Position numbers and translations under genes: made by a program | The notes under the pieces: generated by a model | Seen by the model: only the letters and a program-made list of their open reading frames with translations | Database searches by the model: none | What the model was told of the DNA's origin: nothing | NCBI GenBank assembly: GCA_030635365.1 | Contig: DAOVYZ010000049.1 | Span: 1 to 11,453, forward strand | Reading direction: 5' to 3' | Length of the DNA stretch: 11,453 nt | Origin: Bacteroidales bacterium | GTDB lineage: Bacteria; Bacteroidota; Bacteroidia; Bacteroidales; UBA12077 | Part shown: piece after piece, positions 6,302 through 11,453 of the stretch | Layout of the letters: the number at the start of each line of letters is the position of its first letter | Numbering within the stretch: the stretch's first letter is position 1

Positions 6302-6614
6302 CCTCAATAATTTCAGCAGTAAGGTTTTACAATAGTTCTGTATATTTCAAACTCAATAAGAAGAATTGGGCTTTTATGGATAATGTTTATCTAAGTTCCA
6401 ATAAATAAATTTAGTTACTTCCCTTTATTACCTGGTAAATTTTCATTGTTTGAAGCAGCTTCTTATTGTTAATAAAATAACAATATTTTTTTCTATTCTT
6501 CGAATAATAACTTCAAAAGAGTAACTTATTGCTATCGCAATAATGGTACATGCTATTACTTCATTAACTATTAAATAAGTCTGTGCAACTACCGTAAAAT
6601 GTCTCTTGCAATAA
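6302..6614. other. Gene-free spacer between convergent genes
   Basis: I see no convincing coding sequence here. The stretch separates the rightward DsrK-like gene from the leftward response regulator, and contains the T-tailed hairpin at 6464-6492. A minus-strand frame of 65 codons runs through that hairpin but has no recognisable product. Confidence 0.5.
6464..6492 (+). terminator. Intrinsic terminator (perfect 8-bp stem plus T7)
   Basis: TATTGTTA (6464-6471) and TAACAATA (6478-6485) are perfect complements around a 6-nt loop and are followed directly by seven T (6486-6492) on the plus strand. A small GC-containing palindrome, GAAGCAGCTTC (6452-6462), sits just before it. This is a good rho-independent layout for the rightward DsrC/DsrK-type transcript, although it lies about 210 nt past the last stop codon and the stem is AT-only apart from one G-C pair. 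Confidence 0.5.
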
Positions 6615-7010
6615 TCACTTTTGTTTTGAGAGGTGTTCATTTATCTTTTGGACCATGTGTGCCGGTCTTATTGGTTTTGAAACATAATCATCGCAGCCAA
6701 ATTCAAGAGCAATCGATTCATCATCGGAAAGAGCGTAAGCAGTGAATGCTATAATAGGTACATCTCGATTTATACTTCTTATGAGTTTAGTTGCTTCTAA
6801 ACCACCCATTTCAGGCATCCTGATATCCATTAATATAATATCAATGCTAGGATTTTTCTTGAATATTTTTACTGCTTTTTCACCGTTCTCAGCATGATAA
6901 ACTTTAATCTTTGTCTTTTTTAAAGCTTTTTCAAGAATAATGTAGTTTTGAACTTCATCATCTGCAATTAAGATGCTTTTCTTTCTCCAATCATATGTTG
7001 ATGAATCCAT
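6615..7010 (-). CDS. Stand-alone response regulator receiver domain (CheY-like)
   Basis: A 131-residue protein consisting almost entirely of one receiver domain. The acidic pair is D17-D18 (ILIADDE). The phospho-acceptor is D62 in ILMDIRMPEMGG. The switch residues are T90 (AFTAYA) and K112 (YVSKPI). The IRMPEMGG and FTAYAL wording is close to receiver domains found at the C-terminus of hybrid histidine kinases, common in Bacteroidota. There is no output domain and no kinase next to it, so it may act as a phosphorelay intermediate or as a protein-protein switch for a kinase encoded elsewhere. A short divergent N-terminus (MDSSTYDWRKK) precedes the first strand; the WRKK just before the first strand is seen in similar hybrid-type receivers. 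The ATG at 7010 is the only start that leaves the full domain. Confidence 0.94.
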   Translation of the reverse strand: MDSSTYDWRKKSILIADDEVQNYIILEKALKKTKIKVYHAENGEKAVKIFKKNPSIDIILMDIRMPEMGGLEATKLIRSINRDVPIIAFTAYALSDDESIALEFGCDDYVSKPIRPAHMVQKINEHLSKQK

Positions 7011-7094
7011 AATTTCTTATTTAATGATATATATTATTTACTTACACAAATATTAAAATTAAAAATAAATTTTGAAAGTATTTAATACTCTAAA

Positions 7095-7292
7095 TTAGTT
7101 TAGGTATAAATTATCGTCAGGAACCTTTCCTCCAATAATATCTGGATTCATATCAAAGAAAATGGTGAAATATACATTTATTTGATTTGCTTCCACAAAA
7201 TTTAAGTTTGAACGGGGAATACATGACTTCGCCATCTCCATATCTGGCAGTATGTTATATTTTACGATGGCTATGATATAAACAAATGTTGT
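7095..7292 (-). pseudogene. Unrecognised C-terminal coding remnant
   Basis: A minus-strand frame ends at a TAA (7095-7097) and stays open back to the neighbouring palindromic repeat, about 65 codons. Its composition is protein-like: IAIVKYNILPDMEMAKSC, then VEANQINVYFTIFFDMN, ending GGKVPDDNLYLN. The only ATGs near the middle (at 7235 and 7241) would give fewer than 50 residues, so it looks like the end of a longer gene whose front has been lost at the repeat. I do not recognise the family. The alternating hydrophobic pattern suggests beta strands. It may alternatively be a small intact gene or a chance open frame. Confidence 0.35.
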
Positions 7293-7295
7293 TCT

Positions 7296-7355
7296 TAGTG
7301 TAAATTTAGTGTCTTTGTGGCTTTCTTTTTTTTGCCACTAAAACACGAAATCACC
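7296..7355. repeat. Palindromic intergenic repeat related to the one at 26-127
   Basis: GTGTCTTTGTGGC (7309-7321) pairs with GCCACTAAAACAC (7334-7346) at 11 of 13 positions around a 12-nt T-rich loop. The flanks continue the same theme (TTAGTGTAAATTTAGTG on the left, GAAATCACCAAA on the right). The CTTTGTGG/CCAC and TTTGTG words are shared with the repeat at the start of the window. The minus-strand coding remnant stops making sense exactly where this element begins. Confidence 0.5.
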
Positions 7356-7449
7356 AAATATTACAAAAAAAGCACAACCACATTAGTTTAAATCAGAGCC
7401 TTTACGATTAATTCAGCTGCTTTTTTATAATTAAAACCTTACTAAACGC

Positions 7450-7467
7450 AACCATTTAAAAATGGTT
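7450..7467. repeat. Perfect 8-bp inverted repeat upstream of the serpin
   Basis: AACCATTT and AAATGGTT are perfect complements separated by AA. The ATG inside the right arm (7462) is in frame with the serpin, but the hairpin there and the lack of a signal peptide directly after it argue that it is not the translation start. The element could be an operator or a hairpin from an upstream transcript, as it is followed by a short T run. Confidence 0.45.
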
Positions 7468-7539
7468 TTCATCTACACGGTACGGTATAAAAACACTCAG
7501 GAATTAATTTGGCTATTTTTAATAATAAAAACGAAGAAA

Positions 7540-8787
7540 ATGAAGATTATGAGAAAAATTACCAGTTATTTAATCGTATTAAATCTTTTTATGTCAGTTT
7601 CATGTCAGGATAATGATAATGGAACTGATTTACCGACTGAAGAGAAAGTAATAGAATTATCTGTAGAATCCATGGAAATGGTTGGTTCAGATAATGAGTT
7701 TGGAATTGATATTTTCAAACGTATTTTGAATGCCGAATCAGGCAAAAACGTAATGATATCCCCTTTAAGTATTTCACAAGCATTATTAATGACATATAAT
7801 GGAGCAGATGGAGATACAAAAAAAGCATTTGAGGACGCTTTATATTTGGGTGATCTTACAATTGACCAGGTTAACCAGGCTCAAAAAGATTTGGTTAAAG
7901 AATTATTAGAAGTCGACCCGGGTGTAATAATTGATATCGCTAATTCTATCTGGCTTAAAGAAAACTTTAATGTAAATCCTGAATTCATTTCAGTAAACCA
8001 AGATTATTATGATGCTGAAGTTAAACAGCTTGTATTTGATGATGAGGCAGTAAACCAGATTAATGATTGGGTGAACAATAAAACCCATGGTAAGATTGAC
8101 GAAATTGTTGAATCAATAGATCCAATGGCAATCATGTTTTTAATAAATGCGGTATATTACTATGGAAACTGGAAGCATCGGTTTGATGTGTCGAATACAG
8201 TGGATGGGGCCTTTTGTTTAAAAGAAAAGAGTGAGATTACAGTACCATTTATGAACCAAACAACTACAGCCAGGTTAATGAATCACGATTGTTTTAAAAT
8301 ATTAGAATTACCATATGGAAGAGGGAATTTTAGTATGCTTATATTATTGCCTGATGACAATAAATCCATATCTGATATTCTTGATATATTGGATAACGAG
8401 AGCTATAATCATTGGCTTGATAAGCTTGAGGAAACTACTGTTGATATTAGTATCCCAAAGTTTAAATTCGCATATGAGAAAAACTTAAACTATATGTTAA
8501 AAGCTATGAACCTTATGATAGCATTTGATCCTGAGCATGCCGATTTTTCTAAAATAAGCGATGAAATACAGTTGTATATTAATAGGGTAAAACATAAATC
8601 ATTTATTGATGTGAATGAAAAAGGGACCGAAGCAGCTGCAGTGACTTCTGTTGAGATGTGGGTAACATCTGTAGGCCCTTCAAATTCAAAATTTATTGCT
8701 AATAGGCCATTTTTATTTGTAATTAAAGAAAAGTATACAAACGCAATATTGTTTATGGGTAAGGTTGAGGACCCATCAAAAGAATAG
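7540..8787 (+). CDS. Serpin, probable surface or periplasmic lipoprotein
   Basis: A serine protease inhibitor of about 415 residues from the ATG at 7540. An upstream in-frame ATG (7462) would add 26 residues but bury the signal sequence. The first 22 residues have a KK/R start, a hydrophobic run and MSVSC, a loose lipobox with C22, followed by QDNDNGTD, resembling the acidic surface-export tag of Bacteroidota lipoproteins. Serpin landmarks follow: SPLSISQALLMTYNGA, LINAVYYYGNWKHRF, IPKFKF, and the C-terminal RPFLFVIKEKYTNAILFMGKV. The hinge EKGTEAAAVTS fits the inhibitory consensus with small residues at P12-P10. Counting 17 residues from the hinge glutamate puts the P1-P1' bond at Thr-Ser in EMWVTSVG, although a neighbouring residue is possible. 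It likely traps host, predator or self serine or cysteine proteases. It stands alone and ends before a clear terminator. Confidence 0.94.
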   Translation: MKIMRKITSYLIVLNLFMSVSCQDNDNGTDLPTEEKVIELSVESMEMVGSDNEFGIDIFKRILNAESGKNVMISPLSISQALLMTYNGADGDTKKAFEDALYLGDLTIDQVNQAQKDLVKELLEVDPGVIIDIANSIWLKENFNVNPEFISVNQDYYDAEVKQLVFDDEAVNQINDWVNNKTHGKIDEIVESIDPMAIMFLINAVYYYGNWKHRFDVSNTVDGAFCLKEKSEITVPFMNQTTTARLMNHDCFKILELPYGRGNFSMLILLPDDNKSISDILDILDNESYNHWLDKLEETTVDISIPKFKFAYEKNLNYMLKAMNLMIAFDPEHADFSKISDEIQLYINRVKHKSFIDVNEKGTEAAAVTSVEMWVTSVGPSNSKFIANRPFLFVIKEKYTNAILFMGKVEDPSKE

Positions 8788-8820
8788 TTCGTAAAGTTAG
8801 TATTTATTTAAAGTAATTAT

Positions 8821-8853
8821 AGCATCATGCAGTATGTATGGTGCTTATTTTTG
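8821..8853 (+). terminator. Intrinsic terminator after the serpin
   Basis: AGCATCAT (8821-8828) and ATGGTGCT (8838-8845) form an 8-bp stem with one U-G pair around a 9-nt loop, followed by TTATTTTT. It lies 34 nt past the serpin stop codon on the same strand and separates the serpin from the promoter of the hydrogenase-maturation locus. Confidence 0.6.
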
Positions 8854-8874
8854 GTAGCTGCATGATAAAAGTCA

Positions 8875-8906
8875 TTTGTTGGATAATCAATTCTTATTTA
8901 CCTTTG
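8875..8906 (+). promoter_or_regulatory. Bacteroidota-type sigma promoter for the hydrogenase-maturation genes
   Basis: TTTG at 8875-8878 and TACCTTTG at 8899-8906 are separated by exactly 20 nt. This fits the primary-sigma consensus described for Bacteroidota (TTTG at -33 and TAnnTTTG at -7). Transcription would start near 8912-8914, leaving a leader of about 90 nt before the TM1266-family gene. Confidence 0.65.
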
Positions 8907-8989
8907 TTAGCAAATTAACAGTAAAATAAATTAAGCTTTCTGAGAAATGGATAAATTTCTATTTCAAGGTTAAATAAAAAGTCTAATCC

Positions 8990-8994
8990 GGAGG
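8990..8994 (+). promoter_or_regulatory. Strong Shine-Dalgarno sequence
   Basis: GGAGG ends 7 nt before the ATG at 9002. Bacteroidota genes seldom carry such a strong ribosome-binding sequence, and none of the other genes in the window does. It fixes the start codon of the small regulator. Confidence 0.6.
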
Positions 8995-9001
8995 AAATCT
9001 G

Positions 9002-9268
9002 ATGGAAAAGAGAATAGGAACCGCACTTATACTAGTTGAAGGCAAAGAAGTCGTTCAATTTATGAACGAAATCGCTTTCAAACATTCCAATATAATTATT
9101 GGCAGGCAAGGCATACCGCGCAGTAATGGTCAAAACATTATTTCTCTTGTTCTTGAAGGTACAACGGATGAGATTGGTTCTTTAACCGGCCAATTAGGAC
9201 GCTTAAAAGGAATCCAGGTAAAGTCAGTACTATTAAAGAATCAAGAGAATAGTGAGCATAATTATTAA
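9002..9268 (+). CDS. TM1266-family [FeFe]-hydrogenase system regulator
   Basis: An 88-residue protein of the TM1266 ('iron-only hydrogenase system regulator') family, a small NikR-C/ACT-like fold. Family landmarks are the MEKRIG start, IIIGRQGIP at about 31-39, ISLVLEGTTDEIGSLTGQLGRL and the closing strand GIQVKSVL. Members are found beside hydE, hydF and hydG in many anaerobes, and a regulatory role is assumed from fold and context rather than shown. It begins after a matching Bacteroidota promoter and a strong Shine-Dalgarno sequence, and lies 110 nt before hydG on the same strand. The usual length is 80-90 residues, so the gene is complete. No DNA-binding domain is present, so it may sense a ligand or act through a partner. 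Confidence 0.88.
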   Translation: MEKRIGTALILVEGKEVVQFMNEIAFKHSNIIIGRQGIPRSNGQNIISLVLEGTTDEIGSLTGQLGRLKGIQVKSVLLKNQENSEHNY

Positions 9269-9378
9269 ATCTTTTCGTTTTTAAGTTTGCTGGTTATTTT
9301 CTTTAAGAAATGGCCTTATTTGGATAAACTGTTTTTAAAGTTTTATGGAGTATTTTCAAATGATAAAAACAAAAGTAT

Positions 9379-10806
9379 ATGAAATTCTATCCGGAACAAT
9401 ACAGAATTAAAGATCAACGAATGAAGCCATTTATTGATTCTGAAGAGATTTGGAATTATATAAATAAAACAGAATCGACACAAGAAAGAGTTCGTGAGGT
9501 TATAGCCAAGTCTTTAAATAAGGAGAGGCTAAATTTAGAGGAAACAGCTGTATTAATTAATGCAAAGAATCCTGAGTTAATTGAAGAAATTAAGCAAGGG
9601 GCAAAAACTCTTAAGGAAAAGGTTTATGGGAATCGTATAGTTTTGTTTGCACCTTTATATGTGGGAAATAAGTGTACAAATAATTGCAAATACTGTGGAT
9701 TTCGAGCAACAAATAAAGATGCTGTTCGTCAAACACTTTCAGATCAGGAATTAATTAAAGAAGTGGAAGCACTTGAAGATAATGGGCAAAAGCGTTTAAT
9801 ACTTGTCTATGGTGAGCATAAGCATTATTCTCCTGAATTTATAGCTGATAATGTTAAAACAGTTTATGGGGTAAAAAAAGGTAACGGAGAAATTCGCCGT
9901 GTAAATATAAACGCAGCTCCTTTGGATATTGATGGATACAGGACTGTTAAAGAAGCGGGTATTGGTACATATCAGGTATTTCAGGAGACTTATTATCCTG
10001 AGGCTTACGCAAAATATCATTTAGGAGGTAAAAAGAAAGATTTCGATTGGAGGTTAACTTCTCTTGACCGTGCACAGGAAGCAGGATTAGATGATGTAGG
10101 AATTGGAGCTTTATTTGGATTATACGATTGGCGATATGAAGTTTTAGCGATGGTTCGCCATACAAATCATTTTGAAGCATGTTACAATGTAGGGCCACAC
10201 ACACTTTCATTTCCGAGAATTCAGGATGCATCTGCTATTGATGTTGATCCCAAATACATGGTTAACGATGACGATTTTGTAAAATTAATAGCCATATTGA
10301 GATTGGCTGTTCCATATACAGGAATGATTTTAACAGCACGTGAGTCAATCAAAGTTCGACGTGAAGTTATGGAGTTTGGTGTTTCTCAAATTGATGGAGG
10401 TACAAAGCTTGAGCTTGGTTCATATCAGGAAAGCCAAAACGAAGAACAAAATCTAAATCGCGAACAATTTGCAATAAATGATAACAGGTCATTAGCTGAA
10501 ATAATTGATGAATTGATAGAAAATGAATATTTACCATCTTTCTGTACTGCATGTTATCGCCTGGGAAGAACCGGTGAGCATTTTATGGAGTTTTCTGTTC
10601 CGGGGTTTATAAAACGTTTCTGTACTCCTAATGCAATATTAACCTTAGCTGAGTATATTGAAGATTATGCAACTCCTGAGGTATCAGAAAAAGCCTGGAA
10701 AATAATTAATAAAGAAATTACAGGCTTAGATGATGAGAAAGTTATCAGGCAATTGCGCGAACGTATTACGAAGATTCAAAATGGTGAAAGAGATATGTAC
10801 TTTTAA
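9379..10806 (+). CDS. hydG: HydG, [FeFe]-hydrogenase H-cluster maturase (radical SAM tyrosine lyase)
   Basis: A 475-residue radical SAM enzyme that cleaves tyrosine to make the CO and cyanide ligands of the [FeFe]-hydrogenase H-cluster. The SAM-cluster motif is C99-x3-C103-x2-C106 (NKCTNNCKYCGF). The auxiliary-cluster motif that distinguishes HydG from ThiH is C389-x2-C392-x22-C415, in FCTACYRLGRTG and GFIKRFC. Other family words are YGNRIVLFAPLY before the cluster and QVFQETYYPEAYAKYHLGG around 200. Length matches HydG from other anaerobes. It follows the TM1266-family gene by 110 nt and precedes two paralogous small proteins. hydE and hydF are not in the window and may lie downstream. Its presence shows that the organism makes an [FeFe] hydrogenase, consistent with fermentation or other anaerobic growth. 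Confidence 0.97.
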   Translation: MKFYPEQYRIKDQRMKPFIDSEEIWNYINKTESTQERVREVIAKSLNKERLNLEETAVLINAKNPELIEEIKQGAKTLKEKVYGNRIVLFAPLYVGNKCTNNCKYCGFRATNKDAVRQTLSDQELIKEVEALEDNGQKRLILVYGEHKHYSPEFIADNVKTVYGVKKGNGEIRRVNINAAPLDIDGYRTVKEAGIGTYQVFQETYYPEAYAKYHLGGKKKDFDWRLTSLDRAQEAGLDDVGIGALFGLYDWRYEVLAMVRHTNHFEACYNVGPHTLSFPRIQDASAIDVDPKYMVNDDDFVKLIAILRLAVPYTGMILTARESIKVRREVMEFGVSQIDGGTKLELGSYQESQNEEQNLNREQFAINDNRSLAEIIDELIENEYLPSFCTACYRLGRTGEHFMEFSVPGFIKRFCTPNAILTLAEYIEDYATPEVSEKAWKIINKEITGLDDEKVIRQLRERITKIQNGERDMYF

Positions 10807-10845
10807 ATTAGTTGTTAGCTATTAGCTTTTAGTATTACTAATTTT
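10805..10845 (+). terminator. Hairpin at the hydG stop codon
   Basis: AAATTAGT (10805-10812) is perfectly complementary to ACTAATTT (10837-10844), enclosing a 24-nt loop that contains the dispersed repeat copy B. It starts inside the hydG stop codon and ends in a short T-rich stretch. It may act as a terminator or attenuator between hydG and the downstream small genes. Confidence 0.4.
10810..10831 (-). repeat. 22-nt dispersed repeat, copy B
   Basis: Reverse complement of the sequence at 748-769 with 21 of 22 positions identical (the one difference is near one end). It sits in the loop of the hairpin that follows hydG. Confidence 0.6.
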
Positions 10846-10933
10846 ATTAAATTGTTCACAAAACAAAAAAGCTCAAGGCTCGAAGTTTATAGCTCGGAAC
10901 TCAAGAAATATAATTAACTGTAAAACTCAAGAT

Positions 10934-11197
10934 ATGTCTGAAAAAAGAATTATAGGAATAAATGTTCTTGACCGTATTAAGGAATCGGGAAGAACCCAGA
11001 AAGTATTAAGTAAATATGCTACTTCAATAAAAACGCGTTTAGGTTTTCATGAATTATCAGAAGATATATGTAGTAGAAATGGATTTATAATTTTAGAATT
11101 AACGGGAAAAATTTCTGATTGGGATAATCTTGAAAAAGAGTTAAATGAGATTGGAGGGATTAATGTTCAGAAAATGATTTTTGACTTAAATAAATAA
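10934..11197 (+). CDS. Small hydrogenase-locus protein, TM1266-like fold (paralog 1)
   Basis: An 87-residue protein without a firmly known function. The pattern of strand, helix, two strands, helix and strand matches the TM1266-family protein upstream of hydG: a KRIIGINV first strand, a KVLSKYATSIKTRLG helix-strand unit, an ILELTG strand, a DNLEKELNEIGGINVQKM helix and a last strand. The central words differ from TM1266, however: instead of GRxGIP it has SIKTRLGFHELSEDICS, with H39 and C46 as possible metal ligands. The next gene encodes a paralog that is about 53% identical over some 71 aligned residues. It lies 127 nt after hydG and 37 nt before the paralog. A sensory or regulatory role in the hydrogenase system is inferred from fold and place only. 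Confidence 0.7.
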   Translation: MSEKRIIGINVLDRIKESGRTQKVLSKYATSIKTRLGFHELSEDICSRNGFIILELTGKISDWDNLEKELNEIGGINVQKMIFDLNK

Positions 11198-11234
11198 TTT
11201 TTGTAATTTACAAATGGTAAAATTTAATTGAATT

Positions 11235-11453
11235 ATGGCAAAAGAAACCAGGATACTAGGAGTTCTTATTACAGACAGGCAAAAAGAAGCAGGTAAAGTA
11301 CAGTCGGTACTTACTAAATTTGGTTGTTCAATAAAAACACGATTAGGGTTACATGAAGCAACTGATGATGTTTGTAGTACAAGCGGATTACTTTTGCTAG
11401 AACTTACAGGTGATGTGTCCGAAATGGACAAACTAGAAAATGAATTAGTAGCT
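11235..11453 (+). CDS. Small hydrogenase-locus protein, TM1266-like fold (paralog 2, cut by window end)
   Basis: The first 73 codons of a gene that continues past the window. It shares with the preceding gene the words SIKTRLG, HExxxDxCS (H40, C47), LLELTG and DNLExEL, with about 53% identity. It has an extra cysteine, C31, just before SIKTRLG, where the neighbour has threonine. Judging from the neighbour, some 12-15 residues are missing at the C-terminus. The tandem pair probably arose by duplication, and the two proteins may form heteromers. Function is unknown; context suggests the [FeFe]-hydrogenase system. Confidence 0.7.
   Translation, partial: MAKETRILGVLITDRQKEAGKVQSVLTKFGCSIKTRLGLHEATDDVCSTSGLLLLELTGDVSEMDKLENELVA

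Larger units (their letters stand above)
7011..7539. other. Spacer with a decayed coding fragment and repeat
   Basis: This stretch between the response regulator and the serpin holds an unrecognised minus-strand C-terminal coding remnant (7095-7292), a palindromic repeat (7296-7355) and a perfect inverted repeat at 7450-7467. A further 16-codon minus-strand tail (GFNYKKAAELIVKALI, stop near 7389) could be another gene end, but it is too short to assign. I found no full Bacteroidota promoter for the serpin in it. Confidence 0.4.

Noticed and set aside
6443..6640. Minus-strand open frame of 65 codons overlapping the end of the response regulator
   Set aside because: It has no ribosome-binding sequence or recognisable motif, and runs through a perfect hairpin with a T7 tail. 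One hydrophobic segment is visible, but AT-rich spacers give such frames by chance.
7371..7437. Short minus-strand frame ending KKAAELIVKALI as another gene remnant
   Set aside because: Only 16 codons are open before a stop, too few to assign to any family.
9796..10552. Three minus-strand frames inside hydG
   Set aside because: hydG is continuous and has all its cluster motifs; these frames show no independent evidence.
10869..10906. GCTCAAGGCTCGAA / GCTCGGAACTCAAG similarity before the first paralog
   Set aside because: It may be another decayed dispersed repeat, but the match is loose and no second copy is clear in the window.
11186..11431. Minus-strand frame at the window end
   Set aside because: It overlaps the second small paralog, whose plus-strand translation is supported by about 53% identity to its neighbour.

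Overview
The window looks like chromosome of an anaerobic or facultative Bacteroidota (probably Bacteroidales-like). The evidence is AT-rich DNA, long AT-rich spacers, a good match to the Bacteroidota promoter (TTTG, 20 nt, TACCTTTG) upstream of the hydrogenase-regulator gene, a Cys-then-Asp-rich lipoprotein N-terminus, and short dispersed palindromes of the kind common in this phylum. Maturation genes for [FeFe] hydrogenase and an Fnr-type regulator point to an anaerobic lifestyle. No tRNA, rRNA, CRISPR array or intact transposase was seen.

Left part (1-1396): an imperfect palindromic repeat, then an exported histidine-phosphatase-family protein, then a decayed stretch. In that stretch the C-terminal remnant of an M20 amidohydrolase (minus strand, with an internal stop) abuts the C-terminal remnant of a MarR-type regulator (plus strand).

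Centre (1397-6255): the most interesting block. A Crp/Fnr regulator with an FNR-like four-cysteine pattern is read leftward. Across a 248-bp spacer carrying a CRP/FNR-type palindrome, a rightward set begins: a small NifX/NifB-type protein, a cysteine-desulfurase-family PLP enzyme, a DsrC protein with both redox cysteines, a small NarI/DsrM-like membrane protein, and a DsrK/HdrD-like iron-sulfur protein with two 4Fe-4S motifs and a CCG motif. The last four are separated by only 26, 10 and 3 nt. My reading is an anaerobically controlled sulfur-relay module. The desulfurase may supply persulfide sulfur, DsrC may carry it, and the membrane pair may exchange electrons between the quinone pool and DsrC. 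No dsrAB, dsrEFH, tusA or tusBCD is present in the window, so the usual partner is missing or elsewhere. A hairpin follows the last stop codon, and a second one with a run of seven T lies about 230 nt downstream.

Right-centre (6256-8845): a stand-alone response-regulator receiver domain (minus), an unrecognised C-terminal reading-frame remnant next to a second palindromic repeat, and a serpin with a probable lipoprotein signal and an inhibitory-type hinge, followed by a terminator hairpin.

Right end (8875-11453): an [FeFe]-hydrogenase maturation locus. A clear promoter precedes a TM1266-family small regulator with a strong Shine-Dalgarno sequence, then hydG, then two tandem paralogous small proteins that share a conserved HExxxDxCS motif; the second runs off the window. 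hydE, hydF and the hydrogenase itself are not in view.
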